A stretch of 64,000 nucleotides of DNA from Gigaspora rosea (GCA_003550325.1 QKWP01000012.1:280657-344656); one strand, 5' to 3'; counted from the first letter of the stretch, positions 11,246 through 23,243 are shown. Notes: a model not told the origin generated them from the letters alone. Made by a program: numbers and translations.

Positions 11246-11443
11246 CTTTTCCTTAGAGAATTTAAACTTTGTTGAGAGCTTTGACCTTCGCCAGAGGTTT
11301 CGCCGGTGTTTCAACTTTCGCCAGAGGTTTCGCCTTTCGCCAGGGGTTTCGCCCTTCGCCAGAATTTCGCCACTTTCGTCTTTCGCCGGGTTTAGGTTTC
11401 GCCTTTCGTCATTTGCACAAAACAGTTTCGCCTAACAACTGTA

Positions 11444-12150
11444 ATTCAACCAGAGATATGCATATCGATATATGGGTTTTATAATACTGTATATAATATT
11501 TATATCAATCACCTGGTCTGTATATATCTGATTTATCGATTGTCTATTATTTTTGAATCTATTATTCCCGAAATAACCGAATCGGCCGAAAAATCGGTCG
11601 GCCAATTTTTACAAGTGTCCCAGGAATTATGATAATAGCTGTAAAGAAATATGAAAACAACTGTTAGATATTGATCTTGCCGAAATCAATAAATTATCGA
11701 ATCGGCAGCATAACCATTCTGTTAGTTTTTATCAAGTCTTATGAATAGTGACCTTAGCTGTAAACATTTTGCTCATCAGGTTGACAATTTTTTTTCGGTT
11801 CGATTCGGTTAACCAATTATAGGCCAGCAAGCTCAATCATTGACCAATACTAATGTGAGGCTTTATCGATATTATTTTTACTGATCGTTTGAAGAAATAA
11901 TTCAAGAAGGTAGCTATCATCTCAACTTAATTGGCTAGTGTAAAAAATTTAGTCACTAAAACCTGTAGCAATCTATGATTTCCTAAACTAGATCAACTCA
12001 AACGGAACCTGGACATCTCAATGTATCGCATCATTATGATCTGATGGGGAATGTTTTTTTTTCTATAGCCTAAAAAACTTTCAAACTTGGTATCTGAAAT
12101 CGAAATCAATGCAAATTATTCTTTTAGAATCGAAAGTTATATTCAACTTT
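11444..12150. other. No gene recognised
   Basis: GCCGAAA/AATCGGC motifs at 11570-11715 belong to the dispersed repeat also seen near 2070. The rest is AT-rich DNA without an open frame or palindrome I can define. Confidence 0.4.
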
Positions 12151-13045
12151 GCTGCATTGGGTCGTATCTATAGAGGTTTCGCGCTGACGAAATGTGAGAC
12201 CTATTTTCATCTTTCGTCAACTAAAATCTCAAATAACGAAATAACGAAACTGACGAAAGGTGACGAAACTGACGAAAAGAGGCTGACGAAATGTGAGACT
12301 GCAAATAAACAAGTGTAAGTAAGGGTCCCTACATTTTATGTTCATATAAGACTAAAATTACAAAAAAATTTTAAATAATATAACTTACTGGTTTCTATTT
12401 CTAAGTTTTGATACAATGTAATTACGCAGCTACCTTATCAGTTATATAAACTTGATGTACTGTCATATACGTTAATATAAGAACGTCAATTATTAATGCT
12501 TTATGTAAATTTTCAGAGAGCTAAACTCGATATGACTAATCATAAATTCTTAAAATTTTTCATTTTATAACTTATGCACTAATATTACTTACTAGAAAAT
12601 TACTTAACAATTTTAGAGTTATTAATTTGAATTGGGTTAACTTTTATTGCCGTGTCTTTAAATTTCTAGTGAAAAATTTTTGGATCTATAAATTTACTAA
12701 ATTCATCATGGCATAACTATATTTATATTTATTTATTTAAATATTTGAGAGATGTTAATGACATATTTTCCTATTTATAATTTCTGTAATTGGTTTTTTA
12801 AAACTAAATACACAATCCGGGCCAAGCTAATAAACATCTCCAACATTAAAGAGCCTCAATAATTTATTGTTTTTTATGTTTAAATGTATAAAATTATATT
12901 AACATAGTATTTTAGTATTCGGTTTTTTTTTTAGTGGGAGCATTAGGGTTTCGTCTTTTGTCAGAAAAATTTGAGGTCTCGTCTTTCGTCAGGTGTTTCA
13001 TCTTTCGTCAACATGCAAAAAAGGTTTCGTCTAACAACTATAGGC
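12151..13045. mobile_element. Tandem-armed foldback element (element B)
   Basis: Related to element A. The right terminus, TTTCGTCTAACAACTATA, matches the A end TTTCGCCTAACAACTGTA. The left arm (12170-12310) repeats AACTGACGAAAGGTGACG; the right arm (12945-13035) has the inverse TTTCGTCAGGTGTTTCATC. The left terminus is eroded (TAGAGGTTTCGCGCTGACG aligns with the sub-terminus of A). No duplication found. The interior is AT-rich and non-coding. Confidence 0.6.
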
Positions 13046-13393
13046 ATCCACTTATTTGCGCGGAGTAATACAAGCTCTGGAGAGGAAATAGCCAATCGGA
13101 GAGTGCAAATTTTGACTATTCCGGATCAGCACGACGAAGAATTCGAACACGCGTAAAAGAAGAAAAAAGCGAAATACGCAAAAACTAATGTTTAAATCGA
13201 TCTTGGTGCACTAATTAAAAATGACGGGAATGAAATTTTACATCACTTAACCCTATAGCCTCTAACGTTAAGGCCCTAACCCTATATTTTTATCTCACAC
13301 ACTTGTTTATTAAAAATCTGATTTCCTTTTTTGGTTTGTGTTACCCGCGCAAAAATGCAACTGCAGTCGTACAGTATCTATTCGTGTAACATG
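13046..13393 (-). mobile_element. MITE with TTTGCGCGGG ends, copy 2
   Basis: Reverse-orientation homologue of 9834-10206: both share CTCTCCGATTGGCTATTTCC, GATCCGGAATAGTCAAA, TTTTCTTCTTTTA and the telomere-like TATAGGGTTAGGGCCTTAA. It abuts the right end of element B. No coding potential. Confidence 0.65.
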
Positions 13394-13534
13394 GTTTACT
13401 AGCCAATATGTATACATTATCAGTAATTTGGCAAATGATCAAGTGCCGCTCTGCGGCCGGCAATTTATGATCATGATTGGTAGGGATGAGTTTTAATTTA
13501 AATAAACATGTTTACATCGTAACACATGAAAAAA

Positions 13535-14105
13535 TAACATGATCATATGAGTTTGCCGGTTGATCACAAATATAGTAATAGTGTAATAGTGCAAGTCAAT
13601 CAACTTTTAAAGTGATTTTCTGGATTTTCTGAAATTACTATTTCTTATAGAAAAGTGATATCGCAATTTTTTTTTTTTTATTTCTCCTATATTTTCGAAT
13701 TCTGTAAACTGTATATGCTTTATCGAACATATTTTCAAAAGTAACAACGTTACATTTTACATGTGATAGTATAAAAATTATAATAGAATCTTATAGTTAC
13801 TCATATTGGGATCATTTACAGGTTTTAATTTGGCGACCATAGATATAAGCTAAGTATAAAATTTAATCATTTTTTATATAAGCATGTGTAAAATTTAACG
13901 TTGTTACTTTTTCATAAACATAATTTACAGAATTCGAAAATACAAAATACTTTAAGAAAAATAAAAAATAGCGCGATATCACTTTTTTATAAAAGTTTAA
14001 TAAAAAACAGTGGTTTCGGAAAATCAGGAAAATCACTAAAAATTGATTAGTGATCGCAAGTATAAAATTAGATGTGACAAGATAAAACTCATAGAAACAC
14101 TGTTA
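13535..14105. mobile_element. Large foldback MITE, ~570 bp
   Basis: Long arms share, in inverted order, AAGTGATTTTCTGGATTTTC, AAAAGTGATATCGC, ATTTTCGAATTCTGTAAA and AAGTAACAACGTTA. Outer flanks TATGAGTTT and AAACTCATA also pair. The centre (13770-13870) is AT-rich. The arms differ by small indels, so it is fairly old. Confidence 0.7.
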
Positions 14106-14288
14106 CACATACTCCAGCAATAAAATAGTAATAATATAATGGCTTTTATGATTTACGCAATTATGTACGTACTATATTTGAATTCGAATGCCTCTTTTTC
14201 AAACTTAATACATGTATATTTCTTCATTAAAGTGATAACATTACTAAATTAATACTTTTATGAATTATTTGCAACCTTAGGTACAATT

Positions 14289-15010
14289 ATGGAATCTGTT
14301 TTCATGCTTTTAAGCTGTCAATGACTGTTCCGGTTCTATGGAGCAACCCAACATGTAAATTTCTTATGGAAACTTACAAAACTTATCTTTCTATGTTGAA
14401 TAATGAAGAACTTAATTCCATTCAAGACAGTATTTCCGAATGTTCGGAAACTTTTTTGAATATGCAATTTACATTAGAATTCTTCGCACCTTTTATATGA
14501 AAAATGGAATCAAACTTAACATAATAACGAATGACTTAAATCTCGCAATTTAATTATTTAAAGAATCTACGAATGAATCTCAAATTTTTGGATATTTCTT
14601 TAATTACTATTTTCTTACGATAACTATCAAAGCATTAATAATTGATCAAATTATTATTACTAAATTCTTCACAAAGTACAACTTTATCTACCTCAGTTTT
14701 TAAGTGAAATAACATTTGCCTGAAGAAGACAAAACATTGGCAGAAGCTCTTCACATAAATACTACTCCAACCTGTTTGGATACTTACACTGGTGATGGTG
14801 AAGCTTGGATGTGCAATCTTGTCCCTGAAAGTGGAAAATTATTTGCGCATGCACTGCATAGAAATGCTTACTTGAATTTCTTAAACAATAAATAAGCTTG
14901 GATCCGAAGAAGAAAAAGGGATAAGAGCACGTTGTATAAATAATAACCTAAATCTCCATGAAAATATGCTTGCTTAAAAGGAGGGAAATTATTTTCGCAA
15001 ACTCTACAAA
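14289..15010 (+). pseudogene. F-box/LRR pseudogene
   Basis: A frame from 14312 reads LSMTVPVLWSNP..., which aligns with the segment after the F-box of the intact gene at 56849 (CRIAVPILWRKL). It continues through a LSMLNNEEL stretch and ends in a stop at 14499. Downstream, 14712-14893 contains EEDKTLAEALHINTTPTCLD and ESGKLFAHALHRNAYLNFL, decayed 28-residue LRR units. A frame change then gives NNKLGSEEEKGI. Several frameshifts and stops separate the pieces, and the start of the F-box is corrupted. A dead paralogue of the 56849 gene. Confidence 0.7.
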
Positions 15011-15350
15011 AATTCTACTCTGAAATCTTTGAGATCTGAATAATGTATTAATTATAAAAACACAACGTTAACATGATTGGATTTTAACAATAGCTATTTT
15101 TCCAACACAATGGTAAATATTGTACTTTTTTTTTAAAAAAAAAACAAAGGTCCATATATTATACCTTTTATGATTTATATATGCTTCTACGTATAATAAA
15201 GTAGTCAATAAATTATGCATGTACGTACTGTGCCAGTTCGGGTCGATCCGGGTAAAGATGATTGGTAATACAACACGTGATTTAATTTTTTATATATAAT
15301 GCACGACGTATTTATCCTTATTTAATAACATACAATTTCTTGTGCCCAAA

Positions 15351-15772
15351 ATGACAAATCCAAAAAACAGTAACCCTTCAGATGAAACTATTCAAATTAC
15401 TAATGCTTTTAATCAACTGAATTTTGATCGTTGTCATGAATTAGCAAATAAGAATGATCCAAAAGATCCAGAAGGAATATTTTGGCTTGGTTATTGTTAT
15501 GAATATGGAATTGGAGTCGAGAAGAATATGAATAAGGCTTTCATCAATTATCAAAAATCTGCAGAGATGAATAATCATAACGGACTGTATCAAGTTGGAT
15601 ATTGTTATTATTTAGGAATTGGAGTTGAAAAGGATAAATCCAAAGCATTTGAATATTATCTGAAGTCAGCTAATGCAGATAATGGCAAAGGAATTTTTAA
15701 AACAGCCATTTGTTACAAATACGGTGTTGGTATTGAAAAGAGTTTTGAGCAATTCTGTCACTGGATTAACAA
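15351..15772 (+). CDS. Sel1-like repeat protein, first exon (probably joined to the kinase at 19442)
   Basis: Sel1-like repeats are TPR-like helical pairs used as protein-interaction scaffolds. From ATG 15351 (the preceding GTG is not a eukaryotic start) the frame gives 140 residues. Three Sel1 units lie at about residues 41-74, 77-110 and 113-140, with LGYCYEYGIGVEKN and VGYCYYLGIGVEKD signatures. The next codon would be a stop within AACAA|GTAAGT, a consensus 5' splice site, so I read it as an exon ending at 15772. Splicing to 19442 keeps the frame and gives a Sel1-kinase protein. It could instead be a truncated stand-alone Sel1 gene. Confidence 0.75.
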
Positions 15773-16748
15773 GTAAGTTATTATTAATTTTTTTGTTATT
15801 TGATACTGTAAAATTAAAATCTAATATAAAGAACGCCAATGGCGTCCCATGGCAAGCTTTGCCAAAGTGTCATAAAAAAAAAAATCTAAATATTTTTTTG
15901 AAACCATTTAATTCTTTAGAGAGTAAGTACATTGATCAATTGCCATGTATAAAACACATTTTTATTGCGATAATTCTCACAATCTTAATTTAAACAAATA
16001 AAATCATTTACTCTGGTTTAGTCCGTAAGTAAAGAATATTTATTAATCTAAATATTTAAATAGGCCATTAATGAATCTTTAATTTCATTTCATTCACGTT
16101 AATTCAGTGAACGAATGTAAAGAATATTTATCAATATAAATCTATAAACAATACAATTTATAAATATTTACTATTTAATTTCATCTTATTCTCATCAATT
16201 CAGTGTGTGAGTATAAAGAACTTTAATTCAATTATTTTAAAACATGCTATTCAAGTTAATAATGAATATTTAATTTCATTTTATTTGCGTTAATTTAGTG
16301 GGTTAGTATAAAATATTTATAAATCTGAATATTTAATATCAGTTATTAAAGTTCGCTATTTATTTATTACATTTTATTCCCATTAATTAGTCCGTAAGTA
16401 TAAGGAACATTTATTGGATTAAGCACAGTCGAACTTCCTAAATACAGCTCTTAGAGGCCAGACTTTTGGCAGCTTGCATTTAGAGAACAATAAGTAATAC
16501 TTATTATTAATACTTATTATTTTTCCTTATCATTATAGTGAGTGAGTATAAAGAACATTCTTTAATCTAAGTATTTAAAATAAATATTCAGATTCATGTG
16601 TCTGTTTAATTTTACTTTATATTAATTTAGGTGAGTGAGTCCAAAGAACATTTATTTGTATAAGGTTTAAAATAATCTATTCAAGTTTATGAATATTTAC
16701 TATTTATTTAATCCGCGTTAACTTAGCGAGTGAGTAGGATGAATATTT

Positions 16749-16984
16749 GGGTGTCAATAGGAACAAAGCAAATCATTTTTTGTAAAATTTTTTTTAAACT
16801 TTAGATTAAAATATCTTAACAACTGTTAAACCAATCTTAATAAAGATTTTTTTATTTTAATTCTATAGCTAAATAGAATTAATATAAAAAAGTTTTTATC
16901 AAGTTTGTTTAATAGTTAAGATATTTAATCTAAGTTAAACCAAAAATTACTTAAAAATAATTTGCTTGATTTCTACTGACACCC
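16749..16984. mobile_element. MITE, 236 bp, GGGTGTCA ends
   Basis: GGGTGTCAATAG..CAAAGCAAAT and ATTTGCTTGATTTCTACTGACACCC are inverted, and the inner TTAGATTAAAATATCTTAAC also pairs with GTTAAGATATTTAATCTAA. TATTT flanks both ends (16744-16748, 16985-16989), a possible 5-bp duplication. Inserted in the intron-like satellite. Confidence 0.75.
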
Positions 16985-17094
16985 TATTTCTTAATTTAAT
17001 ATTTACATAAACTAATTAATGTTACTGTTTTAATTTCATTAGATTGTAAGTATAAAGAGCGTTCATTAATTTAAATATTTTAAATATAAATCCA

Positions 17095-17604
17095 AGGCAC
17101 GTAAAAATTTTGTGCCAGGTTTGAGGCGCAAGGATCCGACGTCTATCGGGCAATTAAAAATCAGAATCAAGTATAGCGTAAAGAAATTAGTCCCGTAAAT
17201 CCAATCCTCATGCAATCTTGCTTTGTTACTGCCCTCTCTAACTCAACCTTAAGCCCTAACCCTAATATTAACGAAGGTTTTCAAGTCAACAATTTGTTTT
17301 CCGAATATTACGTAATAGCAAATCTCGTCAAAATTTTTGTGGCGCAGATGAAAATTCTAAAGTTCATTAATATTAGAGTTAGCGTTTATACTGTATAAGG
17401 CTAAAAGTTAGATGCATGTAGAAGTTAGGTAGTATGTAGTAAAATCACTCAAGGAAAAATTTTCTCGAGTACTTGAGCGGTTTTTCTGTGAAATAAGCGT
17501 ACGTATCTCCGGACCGTGTTACGTTACAAAATCTGATTTATATGTAGTTCAAGGAAATATGCGCCACAAAACTGGCACAGAATTTTTTTATGCGCATCGA
17601 AGTT
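17095..17604. mobile_element. MITE ~510 bp with telomere-like motif
   Basis: GTAAAAATTTTGTGCCAGGT with GAGGCGCA pairs with TGCGCCACAAAACTGGCACA followed by GAATTTTTTTATGCGC. The interior carries AGCCCTAACCCTAATATTAA at 17257. Open frames inside are short and unconvincing. Confidence 0.65.
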
Positions 17605-18170
17605 CACGTGTATTTATTATTAATTTCTCTTATTCCCGTTAATTTAGTTCGTGAGTATAAAGAACATTAGCCTAAGTGTTTAAAATAAGTTATGCTCATA
17701 AATATTTACCCATATTTACTATTTAATTTCTTTCGTGTAAATTTAGTGAGTGAGTATTAATTATATTTTATTAATCTAAGTATTTAAAATAAGCTAATGA
17801 ATACTTATTATCAATTTCATTATTTGTGTTAATTTAGTGAGTGAGTATAAAGAACATTTATTATCTGAGCATTTATTATTTAAACATTTAAATAAGCTAT
17901 CCAAATTAATGAATATTTATTATTTAATGTCATTTTTCATCTTATTCGCGTTAATTTAGTGAAAAGTGGGTGTAAAGAACTTTTATTAATCTAATTTATT
18001 TAAATAAATTACTTAATTTCATAAATATTTCCAATTAATTCCATTTTCAGCCTGTAAGTACAAGAAATATTTTTAAATATTTAAAATCGGGTTTACTAAA
18101 ATGCATCATAGGTGTTGAAAATCATAGTTGCTATATTTCAAAAATTAGTAATTAACGCTGGATGTTCTAA

Positions 18171-18490
18171 GGGGTCCGTATTATTTCGCCGACAATCACT
18201 TCACCGACATAACATTTCACCGACAAATATTCACCGACAAGTTCATTTTACCGACAGTTTGTTTCACCGAAGCTCATTTCACCGACAAGTTTTTTTTTTA
18301 AAAAAGCACACTAACTTTAGCCCTAATTCTACCACTATTCTACTCTGACCCTAACGACAATGACCAGAATTACTTTGTCGGTGAAATAAGCTTCGGTGAA
18401 ACAAACTGTCGGTAAAATGAACTTGTCGGTGAATAATTGTCGGCGAAATGTTATGTCGGTGAAGTGATTGTCGATGAAATAATTGCCTCC
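18171..18490. mobile_element. Tandem-armed foldback element (CACCGACAA modules)
   Basis: The left arm (18178-18289) is a run of modules such as TTTCACCGACAA spaced by variable bases. The right arm (18374-18487) is its near-perfect inverse (TTGTCGGTGAAA). Module order and spacers are kept, including GTTCATTTTACCGACAGTTT. The loop holds two CCCTAA-type motifs. Surrounding non-satellite DNA reaches about 18100 and 18640. No target duplication found. Confidence 0.8.
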
Positions 18491-19441
18491 CATTAAATTA
18501 AACATTAACCATTAAATTACACAAAATTTGAGCGTTCTCGGGATCTTGTGATTGGGTCTAACGATTTTGGGCTCATTAGAATCGTCCAGTAAATCAAGAG
18601 ATATCAACAATGAGCCGATATGATTTTCAAATTTATGAATTTTACTATTTAATTTTCTTTAAATATTTAGAATAAGTTATTCAAGTCCATGAATATTTAC
18701 TATTTAATTTCATTTTGTTTGCATTAATTTAGTGTGTGAGTATAAAGATATTTATTAATCTAATTACTTAAAATAAGCTATTCAAATTCATGAGTATTTA
18801 ATCTTTATTTTCATTTTATTTGCATTAATTTAGTGTGTGAGTATAGAAATATTTATTAATCTAATTATTTAAAAGAAGTTATTCAAGTTCATGAATATTT
18901 ACTATTTAATTTTATTTAACATAATGCAGTTAGTGAGTAACATATCATATTCTAAGTATTTAAAATGGCTAATAAATGTAATATTTACTATTTAATTCAT
19001 TTTATTTCATATTTATTTAGTCCGTAAGTATAAAGATCAATTATTAGTCAAAAATATTCCAAATAACTATAGATGAATATTTACTATTTAATTTTATTTT
19101 TCTTCACGTTAATTTAGCGAGTAAGTATAAAGAAAATTTAATAATCTAAGAGGTTAAAATAAGTTAGTTAAAATCATAATATTTACAATTCAATTTCATT
19201 TTAGCCTGTGAGTAAAAAGAACATTTATTAATCTAAGTATAAAAATATTTAAATTTCATTTTATTCATGTTAATTTAGTGAGTGAGTATTATTAATTTAA
19301 GCGTTTAAATAAGTTATTCATGAATATTTACTATTATTTCATTTTATTATATTAATTAGTCGGTAAGCATAAAAAATTATTTACAGAAATTTATGTGCTG
19401 CACAATAACTGATACACAAATATAATACAACTGATTTAAAG

Positions 19442-20910
19442 GGATTCTAAATATGGAAAATGTGATCACTGTAAAGAATATAACACGAATGAAGCATGGT
19501 GTCAGACATGTGATCCTGATATAACTATTCAAAAATGGACAAGTGGATATAAGGATATTGATGATTGTGTAAAAGAGTTTCAACTTAAAACTAATAATTA
19601 TGAACATATAATTGAATGGATTCCATTTGACAGACTAGATAATATTAAAAAAATTGGCGAAGGAGGATTTGCTTCTGTATTTTCTGCAAACTGGCAAGAT
19701 GGTATAAGAAAAATTTACAGTAATGATGGTAATTATGAAAGAAAACGCGAACAAAATAGCACTGTCGCCCTCAAAACCTTGTCTGGTTCCAAGGAGAATC
19801 CTCTTGATTTTTTGAAAGAAGTAGGTTAAATTATTCGTTATAACTATGCTTCGTTATACAGCTTATTAACAAATTTGCTTATATAAACATAAAGTTTAAA
19901 AATCATGTGAAGTGTTTAATGTTTGGTAGTAAACTTAAGATATATGGATTGACTCAAAATACAAAAACAAATAAATATTTCATGGTATTTCAATATGCTG
20001 ATAATGGAAGCCTTCATAAGTTTTTAAAAATGAAATTTCAAGATCTTACCTGGCAAATTAAATTAAAATTACTTCTAGATATTTCATTTGATTTACAAAG
20101 AATTCATAGAACAGGATATATTCATGCAGACTTTCATAGTGGCAATATTTTACAAGATAAAGGCATTAGTAACAATATACAATCTTACATTTCAGACCTA
20201 GGATTGTCTAAAAAAGATGATGAAAATTATTCAAAAGGTTGTATTTATGGTGTCATTCCTTATGTCGCACCAGAGGTTTTATCAGGTCAAAAGCTTACAA
20301 GAGCTGCTGATATCTATGGTTTTGGAGTCATCATGTCAGAGATGTCAACTGGACAAAGACCTTTTGATGGTAAACCATTTGATGAAGGTCTTGCAATGGA
20401 TATTGTTTGCAGTGGATTGCGACCAGATTTTGCTTCCGGGACTCCCAAATGTTATACGGAATTAGCTAAGAAATGCATGGATTCAGATCCACAGAAAAGG
20501 CCTTCTGCTTATGAAGTTTGGGATAAATTTAACAAATGGAATAAATGCATGGATTCGGACGATGATTATGATACAGATGAAATTAAAACGCAGTTATGAA
20601 CGAATCAAAGAACTGCCAATTATTTATCCAATACATTCCAATTTTATGTACACTAGCAAAATAATAAACACACGAATAATGGCAAGTGCAGTTAAAGGTA
20701 TTTAGTTTAAAAATTAATTTATGCTGTAAATAAATCTATTTTACATAGCTTGTAAACACTATTCTTTAGAAAGCAAAACAATCGATAACTTTGAAATTCC
20801 TGATGGTAAGTAATATATTAATTTGTCAATAATTAAACAAATTTATTAATTACTTTATATTGTATTTAGATTATAAATTTAATACTTTAATAGCATTTAT
20901 TTATTATTGA
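19442..20910 (+). CDS. TKL-type protein kinase, multi-exon, with a late frameshift
   Basis: Predicted Ser/Thr/Tyr kinase of the family expanded in arbuscular mycorrhizal fungi. Exons: 19442-19820, 19895-20697, 20749-20805, 20870-20910, with GT..AG introns of 74, 51 and 64 nt. Numbered from the Sel1 start: CxxC pairs at 148/151 and 161/164, WTSG at 173, glycine loop IGEGGFASV at 212, VALK lysine 252, catalytic HAD with Asp 346, DLG at 368, APE at 392 and a KRPSA motif. All core catalytic residues are present. The frame stops at TGA 20597-20599. A one-base shift just before it restores the usual tail (ELPIIY, MYTSKIINT), which then splices through exons 4 and 5 to TGA 20908. So either a tail-truncated kinase or a recent frameshift. 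Confidence 0.8.
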
Positions 20911-21028
20911 AATTATTATTTATGATTTTTATTATATCTTTGTCTAAATAGTATACAATTATCTTATATTACATGACATTAACACTTTATTTCATTCAGT
21001 ATGCTCTTGTATATCATATGAAAAGATA

Positions 21029-21129
21029 CGAACCTCTCTAAGTGCAACCTATTGGGACATGTATTAGGGAACAAATAAGAAAAACTGTATTTATATAGAT
21101 CTAGTACATAAGCATTTAGAGAGATATTG
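21029..21129. mobile_element. Small pogo/mariner-like MITE
   Basis: CGAACCTCTCTAAGTGC and GCATTTAGAGAGATATTG are inverted and flanked by TA on both sides. The termini resemble the better preserved copy at 43978-44144 (CAGTAAGACCTCTATAAGTG). Confidence 0.5.
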
Positions 21130-21856
21130 TATTAAACTTTCTAATTGCTGATAATGCCTTTAAAGCTTTTCTATTTTTTAAACTGTTTAGCGAACAAATT
21201 TATTTGCTAAAATGTTTTTATATCTTTTTATTATGCAATAATTAAAATTTTACTACTGTATGAATCTTTTTTATTTCAACTAAAATAAAAATATTTGTTT
21301 GGTGTATATTTTCAGGTTATTTCAAGTTATCTCAAAATTTGATTTTGAGCTTATTTGTCTGGTAATATTTTGGCGTATCCTTGTGAGCTGTCTCCTTGCC
21401 CATTTTTATCCGGACAGAAATTGTTTATTCGCTTAAGTCTGTGTCTAGAAATTCATCGACCTGGTCTCTAATTGTATTGATTTTACTGTGATTTACAGTC
21501 CATTTCGATCTGGTCCCAAAATAATTCTTCTAATTATAAATAAGGTAGTTGCGCGACGCAGTCACTCTAGAAACCAGGAACGAAGGCAATTTTAAATTAT
21601 ATAATTGATATATATTTGCTAACTTGACCATTTGTAATTACTAAATTATGCTAGGTAGATTTAATTCTACAAAGTATGAATTTAAAACAATATATATATA
21701 TATTACTACTTTCTAGTACTAACTTAATTAATAATTGGAATCTGCTTTTATAAAAAATACTACAGCTTTATTTTCAAATACTATTATTCTAGAAAACTTA
21801 TTATAAAAACAGTATCTCAATATCCTATTCTGATAGATACCTCTTTTATCAAAGAT

Positions 21857-22830
21857 GGGTGACGATACAATTTCATAATTGACGAAATGATTTAGTCAAT
21901 GGTTTCGTCTGACGATTAACGAAACTACTGACGGTTGACGAAACTATTGACGATTGACCAAACTATTGACGATTGATGAAACTATTGACGAAACTATGGA
22001 CGAAACTATTGATGAACTATTATAATTATACAACAAAAGATCGATTCATAAAAGCTTTATTTATTTACTTTTTAAAATTTTGACATGTTTTTCAAAGTGC
22101 TATAGGTAAATTTCTGAATCATTGTTTTCATCCTCTACATTACTTAAATTTTCATTAATATCTGTGTTTATTATTCACACTATTTAAACTATCAATATCT
22201 TCAACCATTTTGTTAATGGTTTCGTCTTGATGAAATTTTGGCGATTGACGAAACTGCTGATTGACGAAACTATTGGCGAAATTAATTTGACTAATAAAAT
22301 ATAATATGCAATTGACCCCTTTGACAAGCTTCATCATGACGACCTCTGGGTATTCAGAATCTTTAAATTTCTTTCAAAGTTACTGCTATTTCAGCATAAT
22401 AAAGATTCTCAGTTCATACAAAAATATAGTAATCATTTATTTAGCCACGAATTGTTTTCTATTAAATTGTCAGACCGTTATAAAAGTCAACTCCACTAAA
22501 ATTAACAAGCATTCATTCAACAGACTAATCGGATAGATCCGGATGATCGATGCAAATCATCGGGTAATGTCGGATAACCGTGTAAAAAATAATAGAACTG
22601 GGCAACTAGCAAAATAATTAATTTCACATGACCTAAAGAAAACTCGCATTTTAAACCTTTCATTACATTTATTACACCCAAATGCTAGTGATTACTTACG
22701 AAATTTATGATTTTTCATGCGTTTCGTCATTCGTCATCAGTTTAGTCATTCGTCATTTCGTCAACTCGAAGCTGTCTTACGAAATGTTTTTGTCATTCGT
22801 CAATGACAAATTTTTCGTCATTTGTCACCC
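21857..22830. mobile_element. Tandem-armed foldback element (TTGACGAAAC modules)
   Basis: The left arm (21857-22015 plus a patch near 22220-22290) repeats GACGAAACTATTGACGATTG; the right arm (22715-22830) has the inverse CATTCGTCATTTCGTCA. The ends GGGTGACGAT and ATTTGTCACCC pair. Same architecture as elements A and B, with TGACGAAA in place of GGCGAAA. The interior has no convincing ORF. No duplication recognised. Confidence 0.65.
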
Positions 22831-22961
22831 TTATCTTCTATTTCTATAAATATAAATAAAGATTTAAAAATTGCAAAACTATATCTAGATTTTCACAAAG
22901 AATCAACTTCTATTGCAATTATGAGTAAATTTATTCATCGCTTCATGGCGATGCGCCTTAT

Positions 22962-23243
22962 ATGTCGCTCTTCCAATCAAATTTCAGGATCAGATGTAAC
23001 GTTACATGATCAAAAAATTCAAAACAAACGTTCGTTTTGTCAAAAATCGTCTATAGCTTAAAATTAAGTATATGAAACTACTCTTTGGATTCTAACAAAA
23101 AAAATTCCTTGCAAAATTTCACTATAAATCTTCCTTTCACCCTTACACACAATCTTTACCTCACCCTAACCCTAACCAATGAAAAAAACGGGGGTTTTTA
23201 ATTGTTTTGATTTTACGTTACACCTGATTTTAGGTGCGACACC
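22962..23243. mobile_element. Abundant MITE family (GATCAGGTGTAACG ends), full copy
   Basis: CAGGATCAGATGTAACGTTA..CAAAACAA pairs with TTGTTTTGATTTTACGTTACACCTGATTTT. TGTCGC/GCGACA mark the outer limits. The core GAAACTACTCTTTGGATTCT then AACAAAAAAAATT recurs in most family copies. Near the right end lies CACCCTAACCCTAACC. Other copies or fragments: 4925, 28003, 33265, 52447, 52561, 58990. Confidence 0.7.

Larger units (their letters stand above)
9416..11443. mobile_element. Tandem-armed foldback transposon (element A)
   Basis: The ends TACAGTTGTTAGGCGAA and TTTCGCCTAACAACTGTA are inverted and flanked by identical 8-bp duplications ATTCAACC (9408-9415, 11444-11451). Each arm is built of short tandem modules: GGTGGCGAAACTGGCGAAA units at 9420-9640 and the inverse TTTCGCCAGAGGTTTCGCC at 11285-11430. 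The 8-bp duplication fits hAT-like transposition. No transposase is seen. The interior holds later insertions (9711-9833, ~9834-10206, 10443-10544) and an ~85-bp satellite (10905-11245). Confidence 0.8.
16010..19375 (+). repeat. ~97-bp satellite of intron-like units, about 20 copies
   Basis: The unit runs from GTGAGTATAAAGAACATTT through TTAATCTAAG, TATTTAAAATAAGCTATTCA, ATGAATATTTACTATTTAAT and TTTCATTTTATT to GCGTTAATTTAG. Each copy thus begins like a 5' splice site (GTAAGT or GTGAGT) and ends like a 3' splice site (TTTAG), with 2-6 nt between units. Exact GTAAGT occurs near 16025, 16397, 17046, 18054, 19025 and 19119. Interrupted by elements at 16749-16984, 17095-17604 and about 18100-18640. 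Confidence 0.85.
15773..19441 (+). other. Proposed 3,669-nt intron, mostly tandem repeat
   Basis: The donor GTAAGT at 15773 and acceptor TTTAAAG at 19436-19441 would link the Sel1 exon (phase 2) to the kinase exon with no frame loss. Typical introns here are short (74, 51 and 64 nt in the same gene), so this is extreme. Almost all of it is the satellite at 16010-19375 plus three inserted elements. If transcription does not cross it, the Sel1 and kinase parts are separate genes. Confidence 0.5.

Noticed and set aside
11106..11484. Frames with repeated FRQRFRLS-type sequence
   Set aside because: Translation of the inverse TTTCGCC module arm.
16010..19375. CRISPR-like array
   Set aside because: Units are contiguous ~97-bp copies without distinct spacers, in a eukaryotic genome; better explained as an intron-like satellite.
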